Assembly (NCBI GenBank): GCA_045542335.1
Contig: JAZQKV010000105.1
Span: forward strand, 1 to 64,000
DNA length: 64,000 nucleotides
Direction of reading: 5' to 3'
Source: CAKSUT01 sp045542335
GTDB lineage: Bacteria > Bacillota > Clostridia > Oscillospirales > CAG-382
Within the stretch, counting starts at the first letter, position 1. Each line of letters opens with the position of its first letter. A program made the translations under genes and the position numbers. The notes under the pieces were generated by a model. That model ran no database searches. It was not told the origin of the DNA and saw only the letters and a list, made by a program, of their open reading frames with translations. This document shows positions 44,781 to 52,746 of this stretch, one piece after another.

Positions 44781-45449
44781 ATGAAAAAATATTTTGAGAT
44801 ACTTCGCAAGTGTATTTTGTTTGACGGCATTGAGGACGGAAATCTCATGGGGATGCTTGGCTGTCTTGGAGCAAAGCTTGTTAAATATGCGAGAAATCAG
44901 ACTATTGTGTCCGAGGGGGACGAGGTTGGTTTGATCGGGATTGTGTTGAGTGGCGAAATAAGGCTTATGCGCATAGATTATTACGGCAACAGGAGCATAA
45001 TGGCAACAGTTGAGCCGTCGGAGCTGTTTGGCGAGAGCTTTGCGTGTGCGGACATGAAAAAGAGTCCGGTGGACATTGTTGCCACGGACAATTGCGATAT
45101 TTTGCTTATAGATTGTGCCCGCATTATACGCACTTGCTCAAACGCTTGCGAGTTTCACAGCAAAATGATATACAATCTTCTTAAAATTGTTGCGGGAAAG
45201 AACCTGGTTTTTCATCAGAAGCTTGATATTATGTCCAAGCGCACGACCCGGGAAAAGCTGATTGCATATCTTTCGCATCAGGCGAAGAAGAACGCAAGCG
45301 AAAGGTTTATTATTCCGTTTGACAGGCAGGAGCTTGCGGATTTTCTTGAGGTTGACAGGAGTGGGCTTTCGGTTGAAATTGGAAAGCTGAAGCGTGAGGG
45401 CGTTATTGAGTGCAGGAAAAACGAATTCCGTCTGATGAAGAAAGATTAA
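44781..45449 (+). CDS. Crp/Fnr family transcriptional regulator
   Basis: This 222-residue regulator has a cyclic-nucleotide-fold sensor (NQTIVSEGDEVGLIGIVLSG about residues 40-62) and a C-terminal winged helix (FDRQELADFLEVDRSGLSVEIGKL). It lacks the N-terminal cysteine cluster of oxygen-sensing Fnr. ATG 44781 follows CGGAGG; the longer open frame to 44709 covers the promoter. The divergent ferredoxin gene is the probable target, so a redox or NO signal is likely. Confidence 0.88.
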   Translation: MKKYFEILRKCILFDGIEDGNLMGMLGCLGAKLVKYARNQTIVSEGDEVGLIGIVLSGEIRLMRIDYYGNRSIMATVEPSELFGESFACADMKKSPVDIVATDNCDILLIDCARIIRTCSNACEFHSKMIYNLLKIVAGKNLVFHQKLDIMSKRTTREKLIAYLSHQAKKNASERFIIPFDRQELADFLEVDRSGLSVEIGKLKREGVIECRKNEFRLMKKD

Positions 45450-45466
45450 AAAGGTGTTGAAAAAAG

Positions 45467-45498
45467 AAATCCGTCCTTTTGGGGACGGATTTCCTTTT
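45467..45498. terminator. bidirectional terminator between the Crp/Fnr and XRE genes
   Basis: The stem AAATCCGTCC/GGACGGATTT has a T-tract on the plus side and TTTTTT on the minus side, serving both convergent genes. Confidence 0.9.
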
Positions 45499-45509
45499 AC
45501 GTCAGAGTT

Positions 45510-45851
45510 TTATTCTTTTATACCACAGGATTTCGCATAGACTTTCACAATATCAAGCAGGTTTGCAATTTGTTCGTCGGTCATTTGAGAAAGATAAGTG
45601 TTTAACACCGTGCCGGCATTTTTGCTTGTGATGCCAAACAGTATATAGTCGGCATCAACGTCAAGGATTTTGCAAACATCCTTTAACCTTGCGATTGAAA
45701 GTCCCGCCAGACCTCTCTCAATATTGCTCATTTGTTGAGGAGAACAAATGCCTGCCTTTTCGGACAAAACCTCTTGCGTCATATTCCGCTTTAAACGTAT
45801 TTCTTTGATTCTTGCACCAATCTCGGCATTGTCCTTGTTGAATTTGTTCAT
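45510..45851 (-). CDS. XRE-family transcriptional regulator
   Basis: This 113-residue protein has an N-terminal lambda-repressor-like HTH (IKEIRLKRNMTQEVLSEKAG, then QQMSNIERGLAG), and a C-terminal helical tail, probably for dimerisation. It is a single gene. A palindrome near its transcript start suggests autorepression. It differs from the larger HTH protein at 11570-13024. Confidence 0.88.
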   Translation of the reverse strand: MNKFNKDNAEIGARIKEIRLKRNMTQEVLSEKAGICSPQQMSNIERGLAGLSIARLKDVCKILDVDADYILFGITSKNAGTVLNTYLSQMTDEQIANLLDIVKVYAKSCGIKE

Positions 45852-45870
45852 TGCATTTTACCTCTTAAAA

Positions 45871-45892
45871 AGTGTTTACACTATTTATTATA
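45871..45892 (-). promoter_or_regulatory. -10 element and operator candidate of the XRE gene
   Basis: On the minus strand TATAAT (45887-45892) is followed at the expected transcript start by the palindrome AGTGTAAACACT (45871-45882). No good -35 element is seen. The palindrome suits binding by a small HTH repressor. Confidence 0.5.
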
Positions 45893-46088
45893 ATGCTTTT
45901 AATACAAATTATGAATGTGCTAAAAACATTAGAACTAAACGTAAAAACACTTGACAAAGATGCTTCCTTGGAGTTGCAAAGCAAAAACTGTTTTGCATCT
46001 GAAAAAGGTGGGGGATTTTGCAGAATCTCTCTTTGGGTTCATACATCAATAAAAATTTGTATAAAAAGAAAATTTTCCCCCAAACCTC

Positions 46089-46117
46089 TTGCAAATCATG
46101 AATAAATGTGATAATAT
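46089..46117 (+). promoter_or_regulatory. sigma-A promoter of the oxidoreductase-isomerase operon
   Basis: TTGCAA (46089-46094) and TAATAT (46112-46117) are 17 nt apart, about 80 nt before the first gene. Confidence 0.7.
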
Positions 46118-46198
46118 TAACATAGGTGCGGTTTGAGGGTCGCAGAACCCGACGAAAACCCATTTTTTCAAGCACCAAAGAACAGGAGGTATTTTCAA

Positions 46199-47290
46199 AT
46201 GGAAAAGCTCAGAATTGGTATTATCGGTTGCGGCGGTATCGCTAACGGAAAGCATATGCCGTCCCTTAAAAAGGTTAAGGAAGCGGAAATGGTTGCTTTC
46301 TGTGACATCGTTGAATGGAAGGCTCAGAAGGCGGCTAAGGATTTCGGTACTCCCGACGCAAAGTATTATACAGATTACAAGGAACTCCTTGCCGACAAGA
46401 CAATCGACGTTGTTCACGTCTGCACACCTAACAGAAGCCACAGCTTTATCACGGTTGATGCCCTTGAAGCAGGTAAGCACGTTATGTGCGAAAAGCCTAT
46501 GGCTATCAACTCCGCAGAAGCTAAAAAGATGATTGATGCCGCAAAGAGAACAGGCAAAAAGCTCTCCATCGGCTATCAGAACAGACAGGCGGCTGAAAAC
46601 CAGTTTGCAAAGGAATACTGCGACAACGGCAACCTCGGTGACATCTATTTCGCAAAGTCCCACGCTATAAGACGTCGTGCAGTTCCCACATGGGGCGTGT
46701 TCCTCAATGAATATGAACAGGGCGGCGGCCCCCTTATCGACATCGGTACTCATGCTCTTGACCTCACTCTCTGGATGATGAATAACTATAAGCCCAAGTA
46801 TTGCGTTGGTACTACATATCACAAGCTCAACAACCAGACAAGAACAGGCAACGCATGGGGCGACTGGAAGCCTGAAGACTTCACCGTTGAAGATTCTGCT
46901 TTCGGCTTTATCGTTATGGAAAACGGTGCGACAATCGTTCTTGAATCCGCATGGGCACTCAACACTCTCGAAGTGCGTGAAACACGTTATCAGCTCTGCG
47001 GTACAAAGGAAGGCCTTGATACATTCACAGGCACAGTCAGAATCAACGGCGTTGAGTGCGGCAGACAGTACACAAAGACTCCCGAGCTCAAGGCAGGCGG
47101 CGTTGCTTTCTATGACGGTGCGGGAAACGGCTCTCCCGCAGACAGAGAAGCGCAGGCCTGGATAAATGCAATTATCAACGACACCGATCCTGTTGTTCTT
47201 CCCGAACAGGCTTATTGCGTAACTCAGATTCTTGAGGGTATCTATGAATCCGCAAAGACAGGTAAGCCTTACTACTTTGAAAATAAATAA
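46199..47290 (+). CDS. Gfo/Idh/MocA family NAD(P)-dependent sugar oxidoreductase
   Basis: This 363-residue enzyme has an N-terminal Rossmann fold (IGIIGCGGIANGKHM) and the conserved CEKPMA lysine-proline motif near residue 98. The C-terminal substrate domain carries the DIGTHALDLTLWM motif, whose histidine is catalytic in the family. It probably oxidises a sugar or inositol derivative. ATG 46199 follows CAGGAGGT. Codon use is strongly biased to C-ending codons like that of groEL, suggesting high expression. It is 65 nt before the isomerase gene in the same unit. Confidence 0.92.
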   Translation: MEKLRIGIIGCGGIANGKHMPSLKKVKEAEMVAFCDIVEWKAQKAAKDFGTPDAKYYTDYKELLADKTIDVVHVCTPNRSHSFITVDALEAGKHVMCEKPMAINSAEAKKMIDAAKRTGKKLSIGYQNRQAAENQFAKEYCDNGNLGDIYFAKSHAIRRRAVPTWGVFLNEYEQGGGPLIDIGTHALDLTLWMMNNYKPKYCVGTTYHKLNNQTRTGNAWGDWKPEDFTVEDSAFGFIVMENGATIVLESAWALNTLEVRETRYQLCGTKEGLDTFTGTVRINGVECGRQYTKTPELKAGGVAFYDGAGNGSPADREAQAWINAIINDTDPVVLPEQAYCVTQILEGIYESAKTGKPYYFENK

Positions 47291-47355
47291 TTACGGCGAA
47301 CAACCTCAAAAAGGTTGCCCGGTGAAAACATTATAATTAAAAAGGAGATTTTACC

Positions 47356-48330
47356 ATGAAACTCGGTCTTGTCACAGTGCCTCTCGGAAGTATGCCCGTT
47401 GAGGAAATGCTTAAGTACGTTACATCCCTCGGCGTTGAAGCCGTTGAAATCGGCGTTGGCGGTTATCCCGGAGACGCTCATTCCAAGCCTGAAGAGCTTC
47501 TTGCTGATAAGGCAAAGCTCAAGGCTTACAAGGAGCTTTTCCCCAAGTATGGCACAATCATCTCCGCACTTTCCGTTCACGGTAATGCTGTGTCCCCCGA
47601 CAAGGATTTTGCCGCAAAGTGCGACTACGAATTTGACAGAGCCTGCAAGCTTGCAAACGAGCTTGAACTCGACACAGTTATCACCTTCTCCGGTTGTCCC
47701 GGCGGAAGCCCTGAAGATAAAATGCCCAACTGGGTAACTTGCCCCTGGCCCGACGAATACCTCAAGGTTCTTGACTATCAGTGGAACGACATACTCATTC
47801 CTTACTGGCAGAAAAAGGCAGAGGTTGCAAAGAAGTATGGCGTAACAAAGATTGCCTTTGAAATGCACCCCGGCTTCTGCGTTTATAACACAGAAACTCT
47901 CTTCAAGCTCCGTAACGCTGTCGGCGATTGCATCGGTGCAAACTTTGACCCTTCCCACCTTATCTGGCAAGGTATCGACCCTGCACAGGCTATCCGTGAA
48001 ATCGGTAAGGCAGGCGCAATGTTCCACTTCCACGCAAAGGATACAAAGATTGACAAGTATAACACCGCAGTGAACGGCGTTCTTGACACCAAGCACTACG
48101 GCGATGAAATCAACAGAAGCTGGGTATTCCGCAGCCTTGGCTACGGCACAAGCGTTGAAGCCTGGAAGGAAATGGTTTCTATGCTCCAGCTCGTTGGCTA
48201 CAATCACGTTATGTCCATTGAGCATGAGGACAGCTTCATGACAAGCAAGGAAGGTCTTGAAAAGGCTATCAAGTTCCTCAAGGACGTTATTATTTCCGAG
48301 GATAAGCCCAACGGTATGTTCTGGGCATAA
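47356..48330 (+). CDS. sugar phosphate isomerase/epimerase (xylose-isomerase-like TIM barrel)
   Basis: This 324-residue TIM-barrel protein of the AP endonuclease 2/IolE-like fold has candidate metal ligands in FEMHPG, NFDPSHLIWQG, FHFHAKD and SIEHED. Such proteins often partner Gfo/Idh/MocA oxidoreductases in inositol or 3-keto-sugar catabolism, which fits the gene just before it. The exact substrate is not visible. AAGGAG precedes the ATG. Codon use is highly biased, as in its neighbour. Confidence 0.9.
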   Translation: MKLGLVTVPLGSMPVEEMLKYVTSLGVEAVEIGVGGYPGDAHSKPEELLADKAKLKAYKELFPKYGTIISALSVHGNAVSPDKDFAAKCDYEFDRACKLANELELDTVITFSGCPGGSPEDKMPNWVTCPWPDEYLKVLDYQWNDILIPYWQKKAEVAKKYGVTKIAFEMHPGFCVYNTETLFKLRNAVGDCIGANFDPSHLIWQGIDPAQAIREIGKAGAMFHFHAKDTKIDKYNTAVNGVLDTKHYGDEINRSWVFRSLGYGTSVEAWKEMVSMLQLVGYNHVMSIEHEDSFMTSKEGLEKAIKFLKDVIISEDKPNGMFWA

Positions 48331-48369
48331 GTTTATGCGACAACGGTATAAATTGAAATAAAGTAAATG

Positions 48370-48406
48370 AGGCACGAGCCCCGATTCGGGACTCGTGCCT
48401 TTTTTG
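48370..48406 (+). terminator. terminator of the oxidoreductase-isomerase operon
   Basis: The long stem GGCACGAGCCCCGA/TTCGGGACTCGTGCC with one mismatch is followed by TTTTTT, about 40 nt after the stop codon. Confidence 0.95.
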
Positions 48407-48440
48407 TGTTAGTGTTTATAACTCAAGCTTTTATAATTTT

Positions 48441-48523
48441 TTTGCCTTGTAACAGCAAGGTCGGGAAAAATAAATTCTTCCCTGTTATAAAGTTCTTTCG
48501 GTTCCTTTCTTTCAAGAAAGGAA
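48441..48523. repeat. 83-bp direct repeat, copy 1
   Basis: This unit begins TTTGCCTTGTAACAGCAAGG and ends in the inverted repeat TTCCTTTCTT/AAGAAAGGAA. Copy 2 follows 110 nt later with only a few changes. Each unit holds two hairpins (CCTTG/CAAGG and the AAGAAAGGAA palindrome). It lies between convergent genes. Confidence 0.85.
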
Positions 48524-48550
48524 TAAAACCGAAAAACTTTAGCACTTTCC

Positions 48551-48634
48551 TTTGCCTTGTAACAGCAAAGTTCGGAAAAAATAAATTCTTTCCTGTTATA
48601 AAGTTCTTTCGGTTCCTTTCTTTCAAGAAAGGAA
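48551..48634. repeat. 83-bp direct repeat, copy 2
   Basis: This is a near-identical copy of 48441-48523 in the same orientation. It carries one extra A and a few substitutions, some keeping the hairpin potential. The minus-strand frame across both units is open, but lacks a ribosome site and simply repeats itself, so I do not call a gene. Confidence 0.85.
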
Positions 48635-48642
48635 CATAACAA

Positions 48643-49956
48643 TTAAACTTCAAGTACCTTTGCGCAAAGCTCGTCTGTGCCGTAGACGCCGTCGGGATTG
48701 AGCATTTCCCATTCTGCGGGGGGCTCGCCGAGGTCGGGCACATCCATGAGGACGCCGCCGTGGAGTGCGGATTCAAATGCGATTATACCGGGAATATTGA
48801 AGCGTGCAGCCTGCCAGATATTTGTGGGGGAAAGCTTGTTTTCGGCAACAGCTTTGCAGAAGTCGTCAACCATGAAGTGATGACAGCCGTTGTGACCGTT
48901 TTCAAGGCCTCTGAAGCTTTCGGGAAGTCTGCCTGTGGGCTGAATGGGCGAGGATTCAAGGAAGCCTGCGCCGTTGGCGATTTTCTGAACACCGTCTGCC
49001 TCGTTTGCTTTGAGGGCGGCAACAACCGATTCGGGAAGCATAACGTCGGTTATGTCACGAAGTGTCTGAGGCTTTTTGCCGTCAGCTCTCAAATCGTCGC
49101 AAGGTTCCCACTTGGAAAGATAGTGGTGAGCAACGGAAAATTCATATGAACGCTTTGTTCCGTAGAACTGAGAAATGTAGGATTCGGGTGCTGCCCAGCA
49201 AACACGTCTGTTTTCGCTTATTCTTGCAACACCTCCGTTGGAAATGTCGCAAAGCATGGCTGTGTTGGTAAAAGGATTGTTCCAGAGATTCTGACCGTCT
49301 GTTCCGAAAATGTCACGGTCTTCTCTCTCGATAAAGCCCATTGCGGATACCTTTTTGATGTATGCACCGGGCATACAGCCGAGAATCATTGCAGTTGAAT
49401 GGGTGGGGTAATATGTGGGAGGAAAACCTGCAACCTCGGTCCACTTTTCTCCGCCGGAGTGCTTGTATGAGCCGTACATATTTCTCATGTCGTGGTTATA
49501 TTGGGATTCGCCATATACAAAGTCGCCGAATGCTCCTCTTACATAACCGTCACGGCAAAGACAGGTGCACGCTCTGTAATAACCGGTTTCGCCTGTGTGA
49601 TAGATAAGCCCTGTCTTTCTCACCGCTTCCTCAATCGCCATGATTTCCTCAACGGAGATTCCCGAGGGAACTGCGGAATAAACGTGCTTTCCTGCATAAA
49701 GTGCATCCACTGCCATTTTTCCGTGAAGGTGACGCTGAGTGAAAATTGCAATAGCGTTTATTTTCTTGTTCTTCAGTGCTTCCTCGAAACTGTCAATGCC
49801 CTCAACGTTGAATTTCTTGCAGAACGCATTCTGCCTTTCCTTGATTATGTCGCAAACATAAACCTTTTCAACGTCGGGATGCTTTTTGTAAAGCTCAATG
49901 AAAAAATCCGCAAAAGCTCCGCAACCTATTACGGCAAGCGTTATTTTTGTTCTCAT
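48643..49956 (-). CDS. Gfo/Idh/MocA family oxidoreductase
   Basis: This 437-residue enzyme has the Rossmann start LAVIGCGAFADFFIELYKK. At the CEKP position it reads YSAVPSGIS, which departs from the usual lysine, so catalysis may differ. It is longer than the first oxidoreductase here, with a long C-terminal domain (YYPTHSTAMILGCMPG and ENGHNGCHHFMVDDFC). This group includes glycosyl-hydrolase-like NAD enzymes such as the GH109 relatives, but I cannot assign it. ATG 49956 follows CAGGAGG. It is divergent from an AraC regulator that is its likely controller. Confidence 0.85.
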   Translation of the reverse strand: MRTKITLAVIGCGAFADFFIELYKKHPDVEKVYVCDIIKERQNAFCKKFNVEGIDSFEEALKNKKINAIAIFTQRHLHGKMAVDALYAGKHVYSAVPSGISVEEIMAIEEAVRKTGLIYHTGETGYYRACTCLCRDGYVRGAFGDFVYGESQYNHDMRNMYGSYKHSGGEKWTEVAGFPPTYYPTHSTAMILGCMPGAYIKKVSAMGFIEREDRDIFGTDGQNLWNNPFTNTAMLCDISNGGVARISENRRVCWAAPESYISQFYGTKRSYEFSVAHHYLSKWEPCDDLRADGKKPQTLRDITDVMLPESVVAALKANEADGVQKIANGAGFLESSPIQPTGRLPESFRGLENGHNGCHHFMVDDFCKAVAENKLSPTNIWQAARFNIPGIIAFESALHGGVLMDVPDLGEPPAEWEMLNPDGVYGTDELCAKVLEV

Positions 49957-50017
49957 GGGGTTACCTCCTGAATTGTTGTTTTTCAAAATATTTGTCATTT
50001 CAAAAATATTTACGCTT

Positions 50018-50044
50018 CTGTAACTACATTATACCATTTTACAG
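50018..50044. promoter_or_regulatory. palindrome in the divergent promoter region
   Basis: CTGTAA and TTACAG are separated by 15 nt between the oxidoreductase and AraC genes. TATAAT -10 elements occur for both directions here without good -35 elements. That is what one expects for activator-dependent promoters served by an AraC-type dimer. Confidence 0.45.
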
Positions 50045-50103
50045 TTATAATAAAAGTTGAAATATAACAAAAAATGTTGTAAAACAAACATCAGAGGCTT
50101 GCT

Positions 50104-50982
50104 ATGCTTGAAAAACTCAACCCTTATATCCGATACGCAAGAATCCAAAAGCTCACCGAAAGCTCTAAAAAGCTGTGCATGGGTCACGATAACCGCCTGT
50201 TTGTCTGCCTTGAGGGTGAGGCAAATGCAAAGGTTTGCAAAAAGAATCCGCAATCCGATTCTCTCCCGACAGACTTTGATAATTTCACAATTTCTGCCGG
50301 AAATGCCCTGTTTATCAACGCATACACGCCTTATTCGTTTTATGGATATACCGACGATGACGGCGTTCTTATGCTGGTTTTGAATTTTGACCTGACAGAT
50401 GAGTTCAGCTGCTTTTCCGAGCTTCATCATACATTTGAGTATTCGCTGTGGGACGGAGTTAAAAAGTATGCCGAGGCGGAGATCCCACTTCTTGAAAAAC
50501 CCAGGTTCTTCGCGGAAAGTCAAAGTGTTGTTGGGCTTCTTACACGAATTACAGATATGTTCCGAGAGGAAGAACCCGCAGATTTTTACCGTGATATTTC
50601 CTCGGCATACCTCAAAACCGCCCTTATTTCAATGCTCTCGGAGCAAACAACCGCAAAGCCTGCGCCTGTGCGTCGTGCAATGGAATACATAAGAGCATCT
50701 TTCAAAACGGAAATTTCAAATGAAGATGTGGCAAAATTCGTCGGTTATCATCCTTATCATCTTAACCGCCTTTTTAAAAAACACCTTGGAACAGGACTTC
50801 GTGATTACATAATAAACTATCGTCTGAGGGAAGCGCAAAACCGCCTTGCCGAAACAGACTTGCCTGTTGCATTTGTTGCCTCGGAATGTGGATTTTCAGA
50901 CGTTTCATATTTTTCCCAGTGCTTTCGCAAACGCATCGGAAACACTCCGAAAGAATACAGGCAAAAAAACAAGCTTATGTAA
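50104..50982 (+). CDS. AraC family transcriptional regulator
   Basis: This 292-residue protein has an N-terminal cupin-like sensor (about 1-165) and a C-terminal double HTH: first NEDVAKFVGYHPYHLNRLFK, then VAFVASECGFSDVSYFSQCF and GNTPKEYR. It likely activates the divergent oxidoreductase gene in response to a sugar. AGAGG lies 6 nt before ATG 50104. Confidence 0.9.
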   Translation: MLEKLNPYIRYARIQKLTESSKKLCMGHDNRLFVCLEGEANAKVCKKNPQSDSLPTDFDNFTISAGNALFINAYTPYSFYGYTDDDGVLMLVLNFDLTDEFSCFSELHHTFEYSLWDGVKKYAEAEIPLLEKPRFFAESQSVVGLLTRITDMFREEEPADFYRDISSAYLKTALISMLSEQTTAKPAPVRRAMEYIRASFKTEISNEDVAKFVGYHPYHLNRLFKKHLGTGLRDYIINYRLREAQNRLAETDLPVAFVASECGFSDVSYFSQCFRKRIGNTPKEYRQKNKLM

Positions 50983-51140
50983 AAAGTCAGACATTAAAGA
51001 AAAAATCTGTTTCCGGACTGAATACTTTTTTCAAAACGACAAAATAATTAAGGGTATGCACAAGATTTTTGCATACCCTTAAAAATATGAATTTCCCCGA
51101 TAGCTTCCATGATAAAAACTTTGTTTTTCTGCGGACTTCA

Positions 51141-51208
51141 CGGGGATTCAAAAGGGTACTTTTCAGACAAAGTACCCCTTTGACAGGGCGTGGGGCATTG
51201 CCCCACAT
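51141..51208. repeat. dispersed palindromic element, copy 1 (minus orientation)
   Basis: Read on the minus strand it has a GTGGGGC/GCCCCAC hairpin (51190-51206) and an AAAGGGGTACTTT/AAAGTACCCTTT hairpin (51151-51181), then GAATCCCC. The same series appears at 63058-63141, and its later part at 54092-54153. It lies between convergent genes and may act as a terminator. Confidence 0.8.
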
Positions 51209-51215
51209 ACCTCAT

Positions 51216-51314
51216 TTAGTTGTTGCCGCAGAAGCAGCAAAGGAAGATGAGGGCGATGAGGATGATGATCCAGATGTTGTTGTCGTCTGTGAAAGAATTA
51301 CCCAAGCAAGCCAT
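51216..51314 (-). CDS. 32-residue membrane peptide
   Basis: This short protein begins MACLGNSFTDDNN, has one hydrophobic helix (IWIIILIALIFL) and ends in CCFCGNN. The Shine-Dalgarno site TAAGGAGG is excellent, at 7-8 nt from ATG 51314, which is why I call it despite its size. Small cysteine-tailed membrane peptides of this form occur in spore-formers, but I do not know a function. A structured region precedes it. Confidence 0.7.
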   Translation of the reverse strand: MACLGNSFTDDNNIWIIILIALIFLCCFCGNN

Positions 51315-51470
51315 AAATATTTCCTCCTTAAAGTATGCATCGAGAGCCGATGCGATGAAGTTGCGTGAAAGGCAAAGCCGTGGACATTGCCAAGGGGGGA
51401 CGGCAAGCCCATAGCACCGCCTGCCACTGCTTTTCACTCATCAAAGCACCTCTTTGAGATGCTTTACTAC
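51315..51470 (-). promoter_or_regulatory. structured leader of the small membrane peptide gene
   Basis: On the minus strand the hairpin AAGCATCTC/GAGGTGCTT (51441-51461) is followed by a region closed by GTGAAA/TTTCAC, with an inner TTGCC/GGCAA and GCCG/CGGC. Upstream, CATAGTAT with an AC 17 nt before it recalls a sigma-K type promoter, but this is weak. I do not recognise a known RNA family. Confidence 0.35.
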
Positions 51471-51609
51471 ATACTATGACATAAAGCTCCATGCGGTTCT
51501 TGACGAAAGCTCGGGTAAATGCGAAAAATATGGGTATATAAAGCTTTTTAGACGAGAAGTGCGGAGAATAAATTTTTTTGAAAAAAGTGAAAATATATCA
51601 AAAAAACGG

Positions 51610-51638
51610 TTGACAAAACGAATTTTTTACGTTATAAT
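51610..51638 (+). promoter_or_regulatory. sigma-A promoter of the Lrp-smpB unit
   Basis: TTGACA (51610-51615) and TATAAT (51633-51638) are both perfect, with a 17-nt spacer, ending 38 nt before the Lrp start. Confidence 0.94.
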
Positions 51639-51676
51639 AAGGTGCAAACGAAAAAAATTGTGTGGAGGCGATTTTG

Positions 51677-52135
51677 ATGGATGAACTTGATTTCACAATA
51701 TTATCGTGCCTTAAGGAAAACGCAAGAATGACTTCTTCGGAAATCGGCAAAAAGGTTAATCTTTCGGTTTCTGCGGTCATTGAAAGAATAAAAAAGCTTG
51801 AGCAGTCGGATATAATTGAAAAATACACCGTAACGCTCAATCAGAAATCACTTGGCAATGACCTCATTGCCATAATGGAGGTCAGCCTTGAGCATCCCAA
51901 ATATTATGACGATTTTGTTGCAATGGTAGAGCGCAATCCGAACATTCAGTCGTGCTATTATCTTACGGGTGAATTTGATTTTATGCTCAAAATTATCACC
52001 GATTCAACCGACAGCCTCAACCAGATACACCGTCGGATAAAGAGCATGAAGGGCGTCAGCACAACTGAAACGCATTTCGTTCTTAAAGCTCTCAAGTGTG
52101 AACCGTCCGTTATTCCGACAATGGACTACGAATAA
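51677..52135 (+). CDS. Lrp/AsnC family transcriptional regulator
   Basis: This 152-residue protein has an N-terminal HTH (DFTILSCLKENARMTSSEIG, then VNLSVSAVIERIKKLE) and a C-terminal RAM/AsnC ligand-binding domain (SCYYLTGEFDFMLKI). It probably senses an amino acid. ATG 51677 lies 8 nt after GGAGG; GTG 51662 would place that site inside the gene. smpB follows at once. Confidence 0.92.
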   Translation: MDELDFTILSCLKENARMTSSEIGKKVNLSVSAVIERIKKLEQSDIIEKYTVTLNQKSLGNDLIAIMEVSLEHPKYYDDFVAMVERNPNIQSCYYLTGEFDFMLKIITDSTDSLNQIHRRIKSMKGVSTTETHFVLKALKCEPSVIPTMDYE

Positions 52136-52170
52136 TATTAACCACAAGTTATCGAAAGGAGCTGATACTT

Positions 52171-52638
52171 ACGGATAAGAATAAGGAAATAAAAATCGCC
52201 GCACAGAATAAAAAAGCATATCACGATTATTTTATCGAGCAAACCTTTGAAGCAGGTATCGAGCTTTTCGGCACCGAGGTCAAGAGCATACGTCAGGGTG
52301 CAGTAAACATGAAGGATTCCTATTGCCGCATAATCAAGGGCGAGATTTTTGCAACAGGTATCCACATAAGCCCATATGAAAAGGGCAACATTTTCAACCG
52401 CGAACCCATGCGTGACAGAAAGCTTCTCATGCACAAGCGTGAAATAATGAAGCTTTTCGGACTTGTGGGAACGCAAGGCTATTCAATTGTGCCGCTGAAA
52501 ATGTACTTTGTCGGCTCAAGGGTGAAGGTTGAAATAGGACTTTGTAAGGGTAAAAAGCTATACGATAAACGTGAAACCGATGCCAAAAAGCAGGCACAGA
52601 GGGACATCGAAAGATACTCAAAGGAAAGCAACAGATAA
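52171..52638 (+). CDS. smpB: SsrA-binding protein SmpB, ACG (or ATA) start proposed
   Basis: This protein of about 155 residues brings tmRNA to stalled ribosomes. The core is clear: IAAQNKKAYHDYFIEQTFEA, then GTEVKSIRQGAVNMKDSYC, HISPYEKGN, and a basic tail with DKRETDAKKQAQRDIERY. The first ATG (52309) would remove the conserved first third. In frame, GAAAGGAG (52154-52161) is followed by CTG ATA CTT ACG GAT. ACG 52171 is at the best spacing (about 9 nt) and ATA 52165 is too close. No ATG/GTG/TTG is in reach. The ssrA gene itself is not in this window. Confidence 0.88.
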   Translation, partial: TDKNKEIKIAAQNKKAYHDYFIEQTFEAGIELFGTEVKSIRQGAVNMKDSYCRIIKGEIFATGIHISPYEKGNIFNREPMRDRKLLMHKREIMKLFGLVGTQGYSIVPLKMYFVGSRVKVEIGLCKGKKLYDKRETDAKKQAQRDIERYSKESNR

Positions 52639-52645
52639 CTATACT

Positions 52646-52685
52646 TCAAGGGATACCAATGTGGGTGTCCCTTGATTTTCTTTTT
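52646..52685 (+). terminator. terminator after smpB
   Basis: The stem TCAAGGGA/TCCCTTGA, with partial pairing further in, is followed by TTTTCTTTTT. Confidence 0.88.
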
Positions 52686-52746
52686 GTCACCACACAGCTA
52701 TATTGCATATAATGTTCATATGAAACATTTAAAAAGGAGCTTTTTC

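Noticed and set aside
48441..48634. CRISPR array
   Set aside because: There are only two repeats, the units are far longer than CRISPR repeats, and no cas gene is present.
48409..48776. Minus-strand open frames over the 83-bp repeats
   Set aside because: The predicted peptides only repeat the element itself and lack ribosome sites.
50987..51208. 73-codon minus-strand open frame after the AraC gene
   Set aside because: It is made of the dispersed palindromic element and has no ribosome site.
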